From positions 2,292,128 through 2,356,127 of the forward strand of contig NW_004454177.1 in assembly GCF_000283155.1 (NCBI RefSeq): DNA of 64,000 nt, written 5' to 3'. Positions 12,098 to 22,479 of this stretch are shown one piece after another (position 1 is the stretch's first letter; each line of letters starts with the position of its first letter). The notes under the pieces were generated by a model. It saw only the letters and a program-made list of their open reading frames with translations. It was not told where the DNA came from and did not search any database. The DNA is from Ceratotherium simum simum (taxonomy: Eukaryota; Chordata; Mammalia; Perissodactyla; Rhinocerotidae). The position numbers were made by a program, and so were the translations under genes.

Positions 12098-12333
12098 GTT
12101 GGTAAGGAAGATCGGCCCTGAGCTAACATTCATTGCCAATCTTCCTCTTTTTGCTGAGGAAGATTAGCCCTGAGCTAACATCTGTGCCCATCTTCCTCTA
12201 TTTTGTATATGGGATGCCACCGCAGCTTGGCTTGATGAGCAGTATGTAGGTCCACACCTGGGATCTGAATCTGCGAACCCCAGGCTGCTGAAGCAGAGGG
12301 CGCGAACCTAACTACTATGCCACCAGACTGGCC
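12098..12333 (-). mobile_element. ERE SINE, long subtype, minus strand
   Basis: Reverse-complement ERE: two CTGAGCTAACAT modules at the left, CTTGATGAGCAG in the middle, and CCACCAGACTGGCCC at the right end. It is the only one of the eleven EREs on the minus strand. Flanks are CAAAATGGCTTTTTT (from 12083) and CAAAATACTTTTTT (from 12334), an imperfect duplication. The left copy is also the downstream target duplication of the neighbouring L1, so this SINE landed on the L1 edge. Confidence 0.93.
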
Positions 12334-12344
12334 CAAAATACTTT

Positions 12345-13359
12345 TTTTTTTAACCATACTATTTAACTTCATTTATTATTTTAATACTTATTTATCAGTG
12401 TTTAATTTTGAATTTTTTATATCCCTATTAATAAATTCAAAATAGAATTCCATAGTATTACTATACAGCTTTATAGGTAAGATTTTTGTGTCAGTGTTAT
12501 ATTAAATGAATTAGATATGTTAATTTTATTTATTAAGTTATTTATGTTATTATTTAATTTATTTAATTAATTAATTATTTACTTTATTAAATGAATTAGA
12601 TACATTCAATATTTTTCTCTGTTCTTAAACCTTTTACATTTTACATTACTTTTAGCATCTTAAGGACTCATCAGTGGAACTATCTGTCCCTGAAACTTTT
12701 ATCTGATAGAATAATTCCATAATAATTCTTTGAAATTTTTGCCATATTATTTCATCTGCTCAAAATTTCCACTCTGTTTGAATAAACTTTGGTAATTTGT
12801 AAGTTCCCTAGAGATTTACCATTTTATTGTGTTTTTCAAAGTAGCATGAAGTATCACATAGCATTCTTAATAAACTTATTTTAACAGCATATATATATGT
12901 AGAATTATATATTTTTATTCATTTATTTTAAATATGATGCACTGTTTTCTTTATTTTCTGATTAAAATTTCCTCTACTCATTTTTTCCTGTTTTCTAATT
13001 CATTTATTTCTGTTGTCATCTTTACTATTTTATTCTTCCTGCTTTCCTTAGGTTGATTTCAGTTTTCTAGTTATTTCACAAAAATGATTACATATTTTTC
13101 ATACCTAAGTCATTTTAGGCAATAAATTTACTTCTAATTAAAACTTTGGCCATATCCTGTAAGTTTTGGTAAGCAGTTTTCGATGTCATCATTTTATTAA
13201 TAGACTGTGATTTTGATTTCTTCTTTGATATACTCATCCAAAAGTGATTTAGCACGCTTTTGTGAACCATGTTTCCCCTAAACACACACACACTGCTCAC
13301 ACACAAGCAGCCCTTCTTGGTCTTTGTTAATATGGTCTAAACTTTAAAAATATTTTTCA
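12345..13359 (-). mobile_element. Continuation of old L1 body, minus strand (tentative)
   Basis: Very AT-rich. Best match in style is at 13141-13270, where TTTGGCCATATCCTGTAAGT and GATTTCTTCTTTGATATACT resemble an old L1 ORF2 region in reverse. An 18-bp direct repeat TATTAAATGAATTAGATA occurs at 12500-12517 and 12585-12602 with AT-simple sequence between. Most likely the far side of the L1 interrupted at 10332; a separate fragment is possible. Confidence 0.45.
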
Positions 13360-13371
13360 AGAATATTTTCA

Positions 13372-13642
13372 GGGGCCAGCCCCATGGCTCAAGTGGTTAA
13401 GTGTGTGCGCTCCAATTCAGTGGCCCCGGGTTCATGGGTTTGGATCCCGGGTGTGCACCGACACACTGCTTGTCATGCCATGCTGCTGTGGTGGCATCCC
13501 ACATAAAGTAGAGGAAGATGGGCACAGATGTTAGCTCGGGGCCAATCTTTCTCGGCAAAAAAAAAAAAGGAAAAAGAAAAGAGAAGAGGAGCATCGGCAT
13601 CAGATGTTAGCTCAGGGCTGATCTTCCTCACAAAAAAAAAAA
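13372..13642 (+). mobile_element. ERE SINE, long subtype with expanded internal A-rich linker
   Basis: Head GGGGCCAGCCCCATGGC, B-box-like GGTTTGGATCC, then two 3' modules. The linker between the modules has grown into an A-rich tract (13556-13589) with G interruptions. Flanks AGAATATTTTCA (13360-13371) and AGAATGTTTTCA (13643-13654) differ by one base. Confidence 0.94.
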
Positions 13643-13654
13643 AGAATGTTTTCA

Positions 13655-13989
13655 GGATAATTCTTGACATTTGCCCTCAATTTTGTAACCAAATGTATTA
13701 CAAATGATATTGCTAAACCCTGTGTTCTACTGCCTAAAGACTTAAACACAAACAATAGTGGATTACATAAAATAACTATTCTAGATCACATGATATTTTA
13801 TGAATTAATAGTTCTTATGCAACTTTTGTCTCAGTGCTATTTGGTGCTGAGAGTTAACCGTCAGAGTTCCTATCACTAAATTAATCTGTCCAGGAAACAA
13901 GTTTGAAGTAATGTCCTATAGAGATTCTATCTATAAGTAACAACAGCTATTACATTGGCATCATATTTATAAATATAATTTTGCCACCT
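13655..13989. other. Unique AT-rich sequence
   Basis: Nothing recognised. Short frames only. Confidence 0.6.
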
Positions 13990-14275
13990 TTGACACAATT
14001 CTCCTTTCATCGAGTTAACTCCAACTTTTCTTTTAAAACTCAGAGGAAAATAAAATCAGCTAAACTTTCTCCTCCATAAAGCTATTCTTAATCTCCAGTT
14101 TTCTTGAAAGTCCCCTCAGGATTTCCCAAAGCAACCCATGCACAAAACTATCCCACTGTGTGTACTCCTGGTTTTCTATGACTGCTCCTTTACTAAGCAT
14201 TTTGGGGGCAATGCCTAACATAGTGCCAGACAATTTATAGATGGTTAATGAAGGTTTTGTGAAATGAGTTAAACT
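13990..14275 (+). mobile_element. L2 LINE fragment
   Basis: L2 3'-end style: CTCCTCCATAAAGCTATTCTTAATC (compare the 'gaagccttccctgatc' segment of L2), then CCTAACATAGTGCCAGACA followed by a decayed 'aataaatgtttgttgaatga'-type terminus near 14240-14265. No frame. Confidence 0.55.
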
Positions 14276-14384
14276 AATAAAAGGAAGACTCACTCAGTCA
14301 ATCATCTTGAACAGGCAGTAACTATTATCTATGTGTTCCTCTCCTCTGATTGGCTCCTTAGTCCTAGTGCTGCAAAGAGGAAAA

Positions 14385-14480
14385 GTTGGAAGGAGACTTC
14401 CCTGTGAAGTTAGAGTGAGATCTCCCTATGATGTTGGAAGGACATCTTCTTATGAAGTCAGAATGAGACCTCCCTATGAA
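14385..14480. repeat. 24-bp minisatellite (4 units, 48-bp higher order)
   Basis: Four exact-length 24-bp units begin at 14385, 14409, 14433 and 14457. Units 1 and 3 start GTTGGAAGGA; units 2 and 4 start GTTAGAGTGAGA and GTCAGAATGAGA, so the array looks like a 48-bp dimer duplicated once. A fifth partial unit (CTTAGAGAGG) follows. Because 24 is a multiple of three, an ATG-initiated 135-codon frame (14331-14738) runs through as degenerate 8-residue repeats (VGRRLPCE, VRVRSPYD, VGRTSSYE, VRMRPPYE). I see no other coding evidence. Confidence 0.85.
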
Positions 14481-14689
14481 CTTAGAGAGGAGAACTGGAT
14501 TCCAAGAGAGTGGTTACCTACTAAATTAGTAGATGAGTCATTCTTCACTAAAAGGACAATGGCCATAGTACATTGTGAGATTTCTGGGAACTTTGTAATT
14601 TGCCCCTGTTATTATCAGTTTGCCCTTTTTCATTACTTCCCCCAGGGGCAATTTTTAGCCACGTACTCTTATAAGAACGGTCTCTTCAT

Positions 14690-14985
14690 ACTTCAAGACC
14701 AGGTTCATGTTCCAGCTCCTCCTTGCAGTCTTTTCTGACTCCTGCAGTGGGAATGATTTCCTCCATCTCTGAACTTCTTCCCCACATAATGACGATACCA
14801 GCCATTTGGCTTTTAACACTTACTGCTTTCTACTTTATTTTTCGTCATTAATAGAGTTGGAGATCTTTGAAGATGGATGGAAAACTACTTTTCCATCCCC
14901 CAAAGTTTCTAGCAAAACACCTTGCACATTGTGTGTACTGAATAAGCATGTTAATGCATGCATGTATATATATAGGCATATATGA
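14690..14985 (+). mobile_element. L2 LINE 3' end
   Basis: Typical order of L2 3' landmarks: CTTCAAGACCAGGTTCATGT, CAGTCTTTTCTGACTCC, GAACTTCTTCCCCACATAAT, ATAGAGTTGGAGATCTTTGA, then AACACCTTGCACATTGTG and AATAAGCATG. Ends in a short TA/TG-rich microsatellite. Confidence 0.65.
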
Positions 14986-14989
14986 GTGT

Positions 14990-16525
14990 GTGTGTAAAAT
15001 TACATACCACACAAATATGCACTTCAAAATCTTCCTCACAAAACAAAATCAGAAGAGGGTAGTATGTGGGGAATTTGGGCAGAGAGGGTGAAGTGATCCC
15101 AACCTAAATATTTCCCCAAACATCTTCAACTTCACTTTCTTCCACTCTGCCCTAATATCCAAAAACAACATTCTGAAAACTTTGCCTCCTGTCTTTCAGA
15201 AAAGATAAACACAATTAGTTATTATTTACCATAATATTTCTGTGCTTCCTCACATTAAGATTGAAACATTTCTGGTTCCTCAAGAAAGCTTAAAACACTG
15301 TCCCCGAAACACCATTAATAATCAAGAGAAACTCGCTGAGACGAGGATGTAACCCCCCCACCTCCCCCACAGATACAAATACATGCAGATAATTGTCTGG
15401 AACCAGGAGGTACATACAAAAATCTAGGCACACATGTGTTCCCCATACGTGCACACATAGGTAACATTCCTCTCAGTGACTCAGGAGGACCCTCCCTGAC
15501 AAGTGAAGACGAGCCTTGAGGGCTCTGGGAGCATGGTAGGTTTCTAATACCAGCTGCCATCAAGCACTGGTCCAGACAAGCAGAAAGACCATGTGGCTGA
15601 ATTTCAGGGTAATTAAGAATGTAAAAAGGAGCCCTGAGTGCCACTGGGCGCTTAGCAGCATGTGCAAAATTTTCCCAGCAGATACCCAGGTGGGCATGAG
15701 GCCAATAAGCTTCCCATCCCCTGCCTCTTTTGGCAAGTGAGGCTGAGCCTGCTCTGGGGAGCGTAAATGTAAGAGCGGTGGTGGCGAGGAAGATTCACAT
15801 TAGGCGGCCAACGCATTTTGCTCCCCATGCTGTAGTATCAGTTGCATGCTGTTCTCCCCTTAATCTGTCAGCTCTCCTTAACAACCTATTGGGACAGTTC
15901 TGTCCCTACCCAGTCAGCTTGCCTGCATGAACAGTTGTGAGGGAGATGCGGTCAGCAGCAGTAGCCCTCTGACTTCTCATTAGCTGACCTACTCCTGCTG
16001 TTGTGGCAGCAGCTTGCTAATCTATTAGGGCGTTTCCTCCCTGGTCTCGTTTACCTTCTATCACTTCTGTCTCTCAATTTCTGATGGGGTCCATTGTCAC
16101 ATGACCCTTCCCCAGCCTCAGATAACAGCAAAACTTGGAAGCAAGTTATTTTACCTCGTCTTAATGTCCCCTAGTTCTCATGTTAACTCAGAAACACCTT
16201 CAATAAGAATTAATAAATATGTCACCAATGGTAGAATTTTAGGTCCTGTGGTAACTGGATAGGAGAACAGTTCTTGAAAAGCAATCTTCCTAGAGCTGTT
16301 GATTATTTCTAGGGTTGACTTTGATATTTTTACCTCTTTTTCCTGCCCCACCTCCTTAGAATTGCCTTGGTCCTCAGTTTCCTTAAAATGTATCAATGGG
16401 TGTGAGGCTGCTTTAACTTCTGTGCTTATACAGGTAAGTAGATGGCCAAGATACTCTTCTCTTCTTGTTCTTTGGAATGAACATTCTAAGGGAGAATGAG
16501 AGAGTCGAGATCGTTAGCACAGCAG
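14990..16525. other. Unique sequence
   Basis: No gene or young repeat recognised. About 15620-16040 is less AT-rich than its surroundings and looks repeat-free (for instance GGCCAATAAGCTTCCC, CATTAGCTGACC), so it is a candidate conserved element. A splice-donor-like CAG/GTAAGT occurs at about 16431-16438 with no supporting frame. Confidence 0.5.
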
Positions 16526-16529
16526 AAGA

Positions 16530-16760
16530 GACCTTTCAGGATCTGGCTCCTATCTCCCTCTTTAGCCTCAATCTCGGCTGCACATATTATACTTCAGCCA
16601 TGCCAAACTCCTTGCAATTCACTGCCTCTATGGCTTTCTACTTGCTATTCCTAGCACCTAGAATAGTCTTCGTCCAGTATCCCTATTTAGACATCCTCAT
16701 CTCAGAGCCCCCATAACACCCTGTGCACAAATTTCCTATAGCACTCGGCTTTGGGAACAC
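16530..16760 (+). mobile_element. L2 LINE fragment
   Basis: Contains TTTCAGGATCTGGCTCCTAT, CTTCAGCCATGCCAAACTCC and CTATTCCTAGCACCTAGAAT, the decayed equivalents of the L2 'gatctggcccc', 'ccagccacactggcc' and 'tctgcctggaatg' segments. Confidence 0.6.
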
Positions 16761-17699
16761 AGGGACAATCAGCTGGTCATGTAGTGTCTCAAGACTTCTC
16801 TTTGAGCAAGAGTGTGAAAAAACAGTTTCATGGAAACAGGGAAGGAAATGAGAAGTGGCAGGAAATGGGTGGGTGCTAACACTTTGTTGTCTACTCTATC
16901 GGGATTATATTGCCAGAAAGTGAAAACAAAAAGTGATAGCGGCTTCTGTCTCATACAGAAGTCACCCTAAGTGGGAAATCCAGGGCTAATATGGTGGTTC
17001 TGTTCCAACAAAGGTCTCTGGCTCCTTTCAGTTCCTAGTTCCAACCTTGCCCTCATATACTAGTGTCCAAGATGGCAGTATCCTCATTCCAGGATGCATA
17101 AAGGAGAAAAGGACAGAGAAGAATTGATGGAGGGCTTTGGACTAGCCACCTCTGTGAAAAATCTCTAGAAGCTGGCTCACATTTTGGCTTACATATCAAT
17201 GTCCAGTCACCTGGGTCATTTATAAGGGAGATGGGAAAAATAGTCATTATTCTGGGAGAGCACATACCCAGCTAAAATTCTATTACAATGAAAGAAGGGG
17301 AGAATGTGCATTAGAGGACAACTACTACAATGTTGTCCCAGTTTTAAAGCAATCTCACAGGTCATTTGCGTCAGATTATGCTAGTACATTCTGTAGTTAT
17401 ATGCAAATATTTCTTTTAAAACCACACATGTCCTCTCTCACCTCTCCTATTCAACATCATACTAGAAGTCCTAAATAGTGCAATATGACAAGAAAAAGAA
17501 ATGAAAGTTGTTTAAAAAAATAAAACAAATGCACATACATTTGCCTAAGTAATCATCAAGTGTTTACGGAGAGCACTGTACTAGTTTTAATGAGAGTCGC
17601 AGAAGTCTGAGACAGGGTCGTTTTATGCACATAATAGAAGCTAGTTTTCTGATGGAAACTGCCCAAGGATCCATAGCTAGTCAAAAGAAGAGTTAATGA
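16761..17699. other. Unique sequence
   Basis: No feature recognised apart from short AT-rich patches. A short stretch near 17440-17500 (TCTCCTATTCAACATCATAC, AGAAGTCCTAAATAG) may be an L1 or processed fragment too small to assign. Confidence 0.5.
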
Positions 17700-18080
17700 A
17701 TATTATAAGGCCAACTTTTCAACACATCTCTCTCCAGAACCAGACCTGTGATTCCACCTGCTTACAGAACCTATTCTTCTGGATTCCCTTAGATACTCGT
17801 ATGCAACACTGAACTAATTTATCCTCTCCCAAAGCCACTTCTCTAGAACTCCCTATCTATGGTTATTGGAAGCACCATCTATCAGATTGCCCAAGTCAGA
17901 AATCTAGACTTCATCCTTCGTCTGGACTTCACCTTGACCTCCTATAATTAATGAAACTACCAAGTTCCATCACTTCTATTTCCTTCCACACATTTACACC
18001 AACACTGTCATTACATCACTCCAAGCAATTATCATGTGTAACTTGACTGTTGTCATTGCTCTGGTCTTGTCTTCTAGGGC
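17700..18080 (+). mobile_element. L2 LINE internal fragment (tentative)
   Basis: CCCAAGTCAGAAATCTAGAC, TCATCCTTCGTCTGGACTTC and CCAAGTTCCATCACTTCTAT follow the order of the L2 'aaacctaggagtcatccttgactcc' and following segments. Strongly decayed; ends approximate. Confidence 0.45.
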
Positions 18081-18580
18081 TGGCACAATTTTACTGGAAA
18101 AGTAGAAATATAATGTGATAGTTACTTTATTAGAAGTAAGAGCAAAGTACAAAAGGAACATACAGGAGGGAAAAGTTACTTCTAGCTTTGATGGGCATAG
18201 GCTTTTGAGAAATACTTTGAGGAAGAGATAAAATATTTTCAAAGGTAAATATTGGCTAGAAAAGGACAGTAAGTAGAAAAAACTGAATAAGCAAAAGTAT
18301 GATATTTTCCAAAATTAGAGTAGTCTAGACTGAGTAGTATATTCTATAGGCTGTGTATTAGTTTGCCAGGGCTGCCTTAACAAAATATCACAAACTGGAT
18401 TGCTTAAACAACAGAAATTTATTTTCTCACAATTCTGGAAGCTAGAAGTTCAAGATCAAGGTGTTGGCAGAACTGATTTCTTCTGAGGCCTCTCTCTTTG
18501 GCTTATAAATGGTTGTCTTCTTCCTGTGCCTTCACAAAGTATTTCTTCCTTTTGTGTGTGTATCTGTGTCCTAATCTCCT

Positions 18581-18620
18581 CTCCTTCTTCTTCTCCTTCT
18601 TCTCCTTCTTCTTCTTCTTC
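18581..18620. repeat. (CTT)n / (GAA)n microsatellite
   Basis: Forty bases of CTT units with interspersed CTCC. On the minus strand it forms the tail of the L1 fragment above. A mirror-type polypurine tract. Confidence 0.85.
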
Positions 18621-18970
18621 TTTATTATTCAGGTCTTTTGTGGTTCCATATGAGTCTTAGAATTACTTTTTCTATTTCTGTGAAAAATGCTGTTGGAATT
18701 TGATATGGATTACATTGAATATGTAGATGGCTTTGGGTAGTATGCACATTTTAACAATATGAATTCTTTCAGTCCATGGACACAGGATATCTTTTCATTT
18801 ATTTGTGGTTTTTTTTTCAGTTTCTTTCATCCTTGTCTTATAGTTTTTAGTGTACAGATCTTTCACCTCATTGGTTAAATTTATTCCAAAGTATTTTATT
18901 CTTTTTGATGCTGCTGTAAATGGGATTGTTTTCTTAATTTCTTTTTTTGGATAGTTCATTGTTAGTGTAT
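18581..18970 (-). mobile_element. Orphan L1 ORF2 fragment with (GAA)n tail
   Basis: Plus-strand words TGAATATGTAGATGGCTTTG, GGTAGTATGCACATTTTAAC and GGTTAAATTTATTCCAAAGT identify an internal ORF2 segment on minus. It is bounded by a 10-bp duplication CTAATCTCCT (18571-18580, 18971-18980). The minus-strand 3' end reads AATAAA (18626-18621) followed by a purine tail of GAA/GGAGAA repeats (18620-18581). Normal L1 3' UTR is absent, so the RNA apparently ended inside ORF2. No coding capacity. Confidence 0.85.
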
Positions 18971-19139
18971 CTAATCTCCTTAAAAGGACATCAATCTATT
19001 AGATTAGGGCCCTAATGACCTCATTTTTAACTTAATTACCTTTTCAAAGACCATATTTCCAAATACAGTCACATTCTGGGGATTAGGATTCAACACATGA
19101 ATTTTGGGAGGATACAACTCATCCCATAACAGGCTGTTG

Positions 19140-20100
19140 TATTTTAGAGACTTAGAGGAACTAGGCTAGAAAGAAAGGTAGGAGTCAGATTGTAAAAATA
19201 TTTGAAGGTTGAACTAGGGACTTTAGACTTGTTCCTGAAATAATGGACAACACAAAAGAGTTTTAAGCAAGAGTGTGCCTTGATCAGATGTGTGTCTAAG
19301 ATATCTGACAGTATGAGGTTGGCAGCCCAGACCAAGGAAAAACTGGAGGTATTAAGGTCAGGCAGGAGTCTATTGTCATAAGGTGAGATAAGGATGATGA
19401 AGGTCAGAGTGAAAACACTGCCAGTGGGGAGTGAAAAAGAGATGACACCTTTGAGAGACATTTTGTTCATAGAATTGAGAGGACTTGAATGAGAAACCTA
19501 AAGACTCCTGGGTTTCTAGCATGGTTGACTGAAGAGAGTAGTGTCGTGAACTAAAATCAAGAACTCTTGTTGAGTATGAGGTACTATAGAATCCAAGTGG
19601 AAACATTCAAGAGGTATGGATCTACAGCCTAGGAAACAGAACTGAGTTGAAGATACAACACAGACGTGATAGTTGAGGTCAGATTTGAGATAAGCCTAGG
19701 AATGTACATAGGCCAAGAAAAAAGACATGTAAAAGAGGATCCGCGGAGAAATGCAACACTTAAGGGGCAGGTAGTAAGGAATAGAAGTCAGAAAGAGAGG
19801 AGGAAAAACAGAAAAGAGTAGTGTCCCAAGAGTCAAATAGGAAGAGTTTCAAAAAAGAGGGAAAGCAAAAAGTCAATCAGAAATAGAGTAAGAGAATTGA
19901 AAAGAGACTATTGAAGTTGGCTTCCAGAAGAGAAGTTTTAGTGGAGGAGTGGAAATAGAAACCTCACTACAGTAGGCTTGGGAGTGAGGGGAAATCTGAT
20001 GGTGGGAAGATGGAATGTAGACCATTTCTAGAAGCCTGGCTATGAAGAGAGGAAAGAGCAAGGAGGTAGTTGAGGAGACACTGTCTCAGCCTGGTTTCCA
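19140..20100 (-). mobile_element. Long L2 LINE fragment, minus strand
   Basis: Purine-rich reverse L2 running nearly 1 kb. It contains GAACTAGGGACTTTAGAC, TTTTAAGCAAGAGTGTGCCT, TCAGGCAGGAGTCTATTG, AAACTCTTGTTGAG-like and CCAAGTGGAAACATTCAAG words in the order of the reversed L2 ORF region. One of the longest L2 pieces in the window. Confidence 0.65.
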
Positions 20101-20385
20101 TAGAAACCATAGAGTAAGTAATCACCAGATGGGGAACCCTATCCCACACCTTACATCAGAAAGACAAGCCATGCAGAACCTCTAACTATTTTGCCACATG
20201 GCTCTCCTTTATGCTCCCACGGTGGACTGTATGTATTTCTGTCCCAGGATCTATATGTATGGATCTTGTTCACAAGCTTATCTTCCCCTTATTATGGCTA
20301 TGATTACCATAAACCCCACAAGGACAGAAATCTTGTCAGATTCATCTTTATACTCCATGTCTCGTATGTATTTTATAAATGTACA

Positions 20386-20432
20386 GAGGAGGAAGAAAGT
20401 GAGGGAGGGAGGGGAAAAAGGTGGGAGGGAGA
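20386..20432. repeat. Purine-rich low-complexity tract
   Basis: G/A-rich sequence with GGGAGGGAGGGG and GGTGGGAGGGAG; four or more G-runs of three in a short span, so G-quadruplex formation on the plus strand is possible in principle. Confidence 0.7.
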
Positions 20433-20449
20433 ATAAAAGAGTTAACACT

Positions 20450-20675
20450 GAGCATTTATTCTGGGCCAGGTGCTGTGCTAAGTATCTTTCTTGAACTAAC
20501 CTTTACACCAATGCTAGGAGGTAGATACTATTATTATCTCCATTTTACAGCTGAAGAAACCGAGGCACTGATGTAATAAGTGACTTGCCCAAGGATACGT
20601 AGTTAGCAAACAGCTAAGCGTGCCTCTGAACTCAGACATTCAGAATCAAAAGCCCATATCCTTAACTGTGCAAAA
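20450..20675 (-). mobile_element. MIR SINE, near full length, minus strand
   Basis: Order of landmarks: GAGCATTTATTCTGGGCCAG, TGTGCTAAGTATC, CTATTATTATCTCCATTTTA, CAGCTGAAGAAACCGAGGCA, GTGACTTGCCCAAGGATACG, then CTCTGAACTCAGACATTC. This is the classic reversed MIR core. Confidence 0.85.
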
Positions 20676-20679
20676 ATCA

Positions 20680-21744
20680 ACTACAGTATTTTAAAAACTT
20701 GACCTATATAAGGGATATACTGGAAATAGTTTGAAGTATTTATTTTCTAAAAGAAAAACAGCAAAAGCCAACAAGAGCTACATTTGACCTGCTGAACTGC
20801 ATTTCAATGGCCTTGCATGGTGCAAAACAGAACATATGATCACGCCATCACTCCTGTAGTGTTGCGTTATGTTCAGCTGTCAGGGTTGTTGGTTTCCTAA
20901 ATCAACCAGTCACAGACCATTACCTAAAATATTTTTCACTGTCAGGTTCTAGAGTATAAAATTAGTCTTTATTGCTTTGACTATTACTGATTTCAAAGGC
21001 CAAGGAATGATCATGCAGCAAAGGCAGCGGAGCCTGGACCAGAAGGGCTCCTCAGATGAAATAAATTTTTGCTGATGGCTTTCATTTGAGCACTGATGTG
21101 AAGGAATTGTCAGGGCTCTGGGTTGTTTCCTTAGGGCTGGGAAGGCTAGGCATAAGGATGCTGGTCATCTGGTTGCTTTTCCCTCTGTGCACTTCTTCCC
21201 ACGGGCTGGGAACTGTCGCTGAGTCTGGGCCCCTGCACTAGGCACACAAGGGCAGTCTTGACCCAGCCGGACCTCTGTTCAGGGCCTCAGGTGCTGAAAT
21301 GCTGGGGATCTTACAGAACAAGAGTCAAGGTGCTTCCCAGGAAGCCTGCAAAATAGTAAGTTTCTCCCATGAATCACACAGGAAGGAAATAAAGTTAAGT
21401 CAGCGGCTTCTCCTTCAAATGATACCTGTTTTTACTACAAGGAGACCTGCCAGCTCCATTCAGAAAACCAAACTTGGATCACTCACGATTTGAGATGAAA
21501 GAAAGGGTCAGACCAAGTCTCAATTTCTCTTCTTTAAAAGTCACTTACCCTTTGGTGATCTTTTACTTATTATCACTGCCCCCACCACCCAGGCTTCAGA
21601 AGGATTTCTGTACATATGGCAGTTGCAGTGGGTTGAGTGAAAAATCTCAAGACAATGATACACTTTGGAGGATAGGAGTGGAGAATGCGAAGGTGACCTG
21701 CTCCTCACCACCTGGGTGTTTTCCTTAATAAGGGCCACCTTTTA
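20680..21744. other. Unique sequence
   Basis: No gene supported. 20760-21060 is repeat-free with several TAAAAT/AATCAA words and may be a conserved element. A short frame from 21299 ends in an AAAATAG/GTAAG-like junction near 21350, but nothing else suggests an exon. Confidence 0.5.
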
Positions 21745-22470
21745 TTGAGGGCTGTTTGTGAAGCATCACATCTAACACCTCATATGTATCCCCTACGTTA
21801 TCCCCCACAATATCTCTTTGACTTTGATACTATTGTAATTCTTCACTTTTCAGATAAGGAAACTAAAGCTTAGAAAGGTTAACTGTTGTTATCGGAAGAA
21901 TTGTGTCCCCCAAAAAGATATGTTGAAGTCCTAACCCACAGTACCTGTGAATGTGACCTCATTCAGATATAGGATCTTTACAGATGTAATCAAGCTCAGA
22001 TGAGGTCATTAGGGTGGGCTCTAATCCAACATGACTAGTGTCCTTATAAGGAAGGGTAATTTGGAAACAGAGACAGACATGCACAGAGGGAAGACAACGT
22101 AGACACACACAGGGAGAAGATGGTCACAGGATGATGGAGGCAGAGATTGGAGTGGTACATCTACAAGCCAAGGAATGTCAAAGATTGATGAACACCAGGA
22201 GTTAGGAGAGGCAAGGAAGGAGTCTCCTCCCAGATCCTTCAGAGGGAGCATGGCCCTGCCAAGACCTTGATTTTAGACTCCTAGCCTCCAGACCTGTGAA
22301 ACCATAAATTTCTGTTGTTTTAACCTATCCCAGTTTACGGTCCTTTGTTACAGCAACCCTAGGAAACTAACACAACTGCCTTGTCTCAAATCACAGAATT
22401 AGTCATCTCCAGACAGGATTTGAATCCGTGTCTATCTGACCCCAAAATCCATATGCATAGCTTCTATGCT
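21745..22470 (-). mobile_element. MIR SINE split by an LTR
   Basis: Left half (about 21745-21885) has CACTTTTCAGATAAGGAAAC and TTAGAAAGGTTAACTG; the right half resumes at 22379 as CCTTGTCTCAAATCACAGAA and CAGGATTTGAATCCGTGTC. The two halves join into one reversed MIR when the inserted LTR is removed, which independently confirms the insertion. Confidence 0.8.
21886..22373 (+). mobile_element. Solo LTR, MaLR-type, inserted in a MIR
   Basis: Starts (T)TGTTATCGGAAGAATTGTG and ends GGAAACTAACAC(A). Contains TAACCCACAGTACCTGTGAA, GAGGTCATTAGGGTGGG, GTGTCCTTATAAGGAAG, and a 3' part TAAATTTCTGTTGTTTTAAC. Target duplication AACTG at 21881-21885 and 22374-22378. No internal retroviral sequence. Confidence 0.82.
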
Positions 22471-22479
22471 TTACTGCCA

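Larger units (their letters stand above)
18354..19131 (-). mobile_element. Solo LTR, MaLR-type, minus strand, containing a nested L1 fragment
   Basis: Begins TGTATTAGTTTGCCAGGGCT and ends CATCCCATAACA, the reverse of a TGTTATGGG...CTAATACA LTR. Both sides carry the perfect 5-bp target duplication GGCTG (18349-18353, 19132-19136), as expected for ERVL/MaLR integration. The LTR is interrupted at 18571-18980 by an L1 ORF2 fragment with its own duplication. No internal retroviral sequence remains, so it is a solo LTR. Confidence 0.85.

Noticed and set aside
16425..16440. Splice donor-like CAG/GTAAGT suggesting an exon
   Set aside because: A single donor-like hexamer without a matching acceptor, conserved frame or neighbouring exon is expected by chance.
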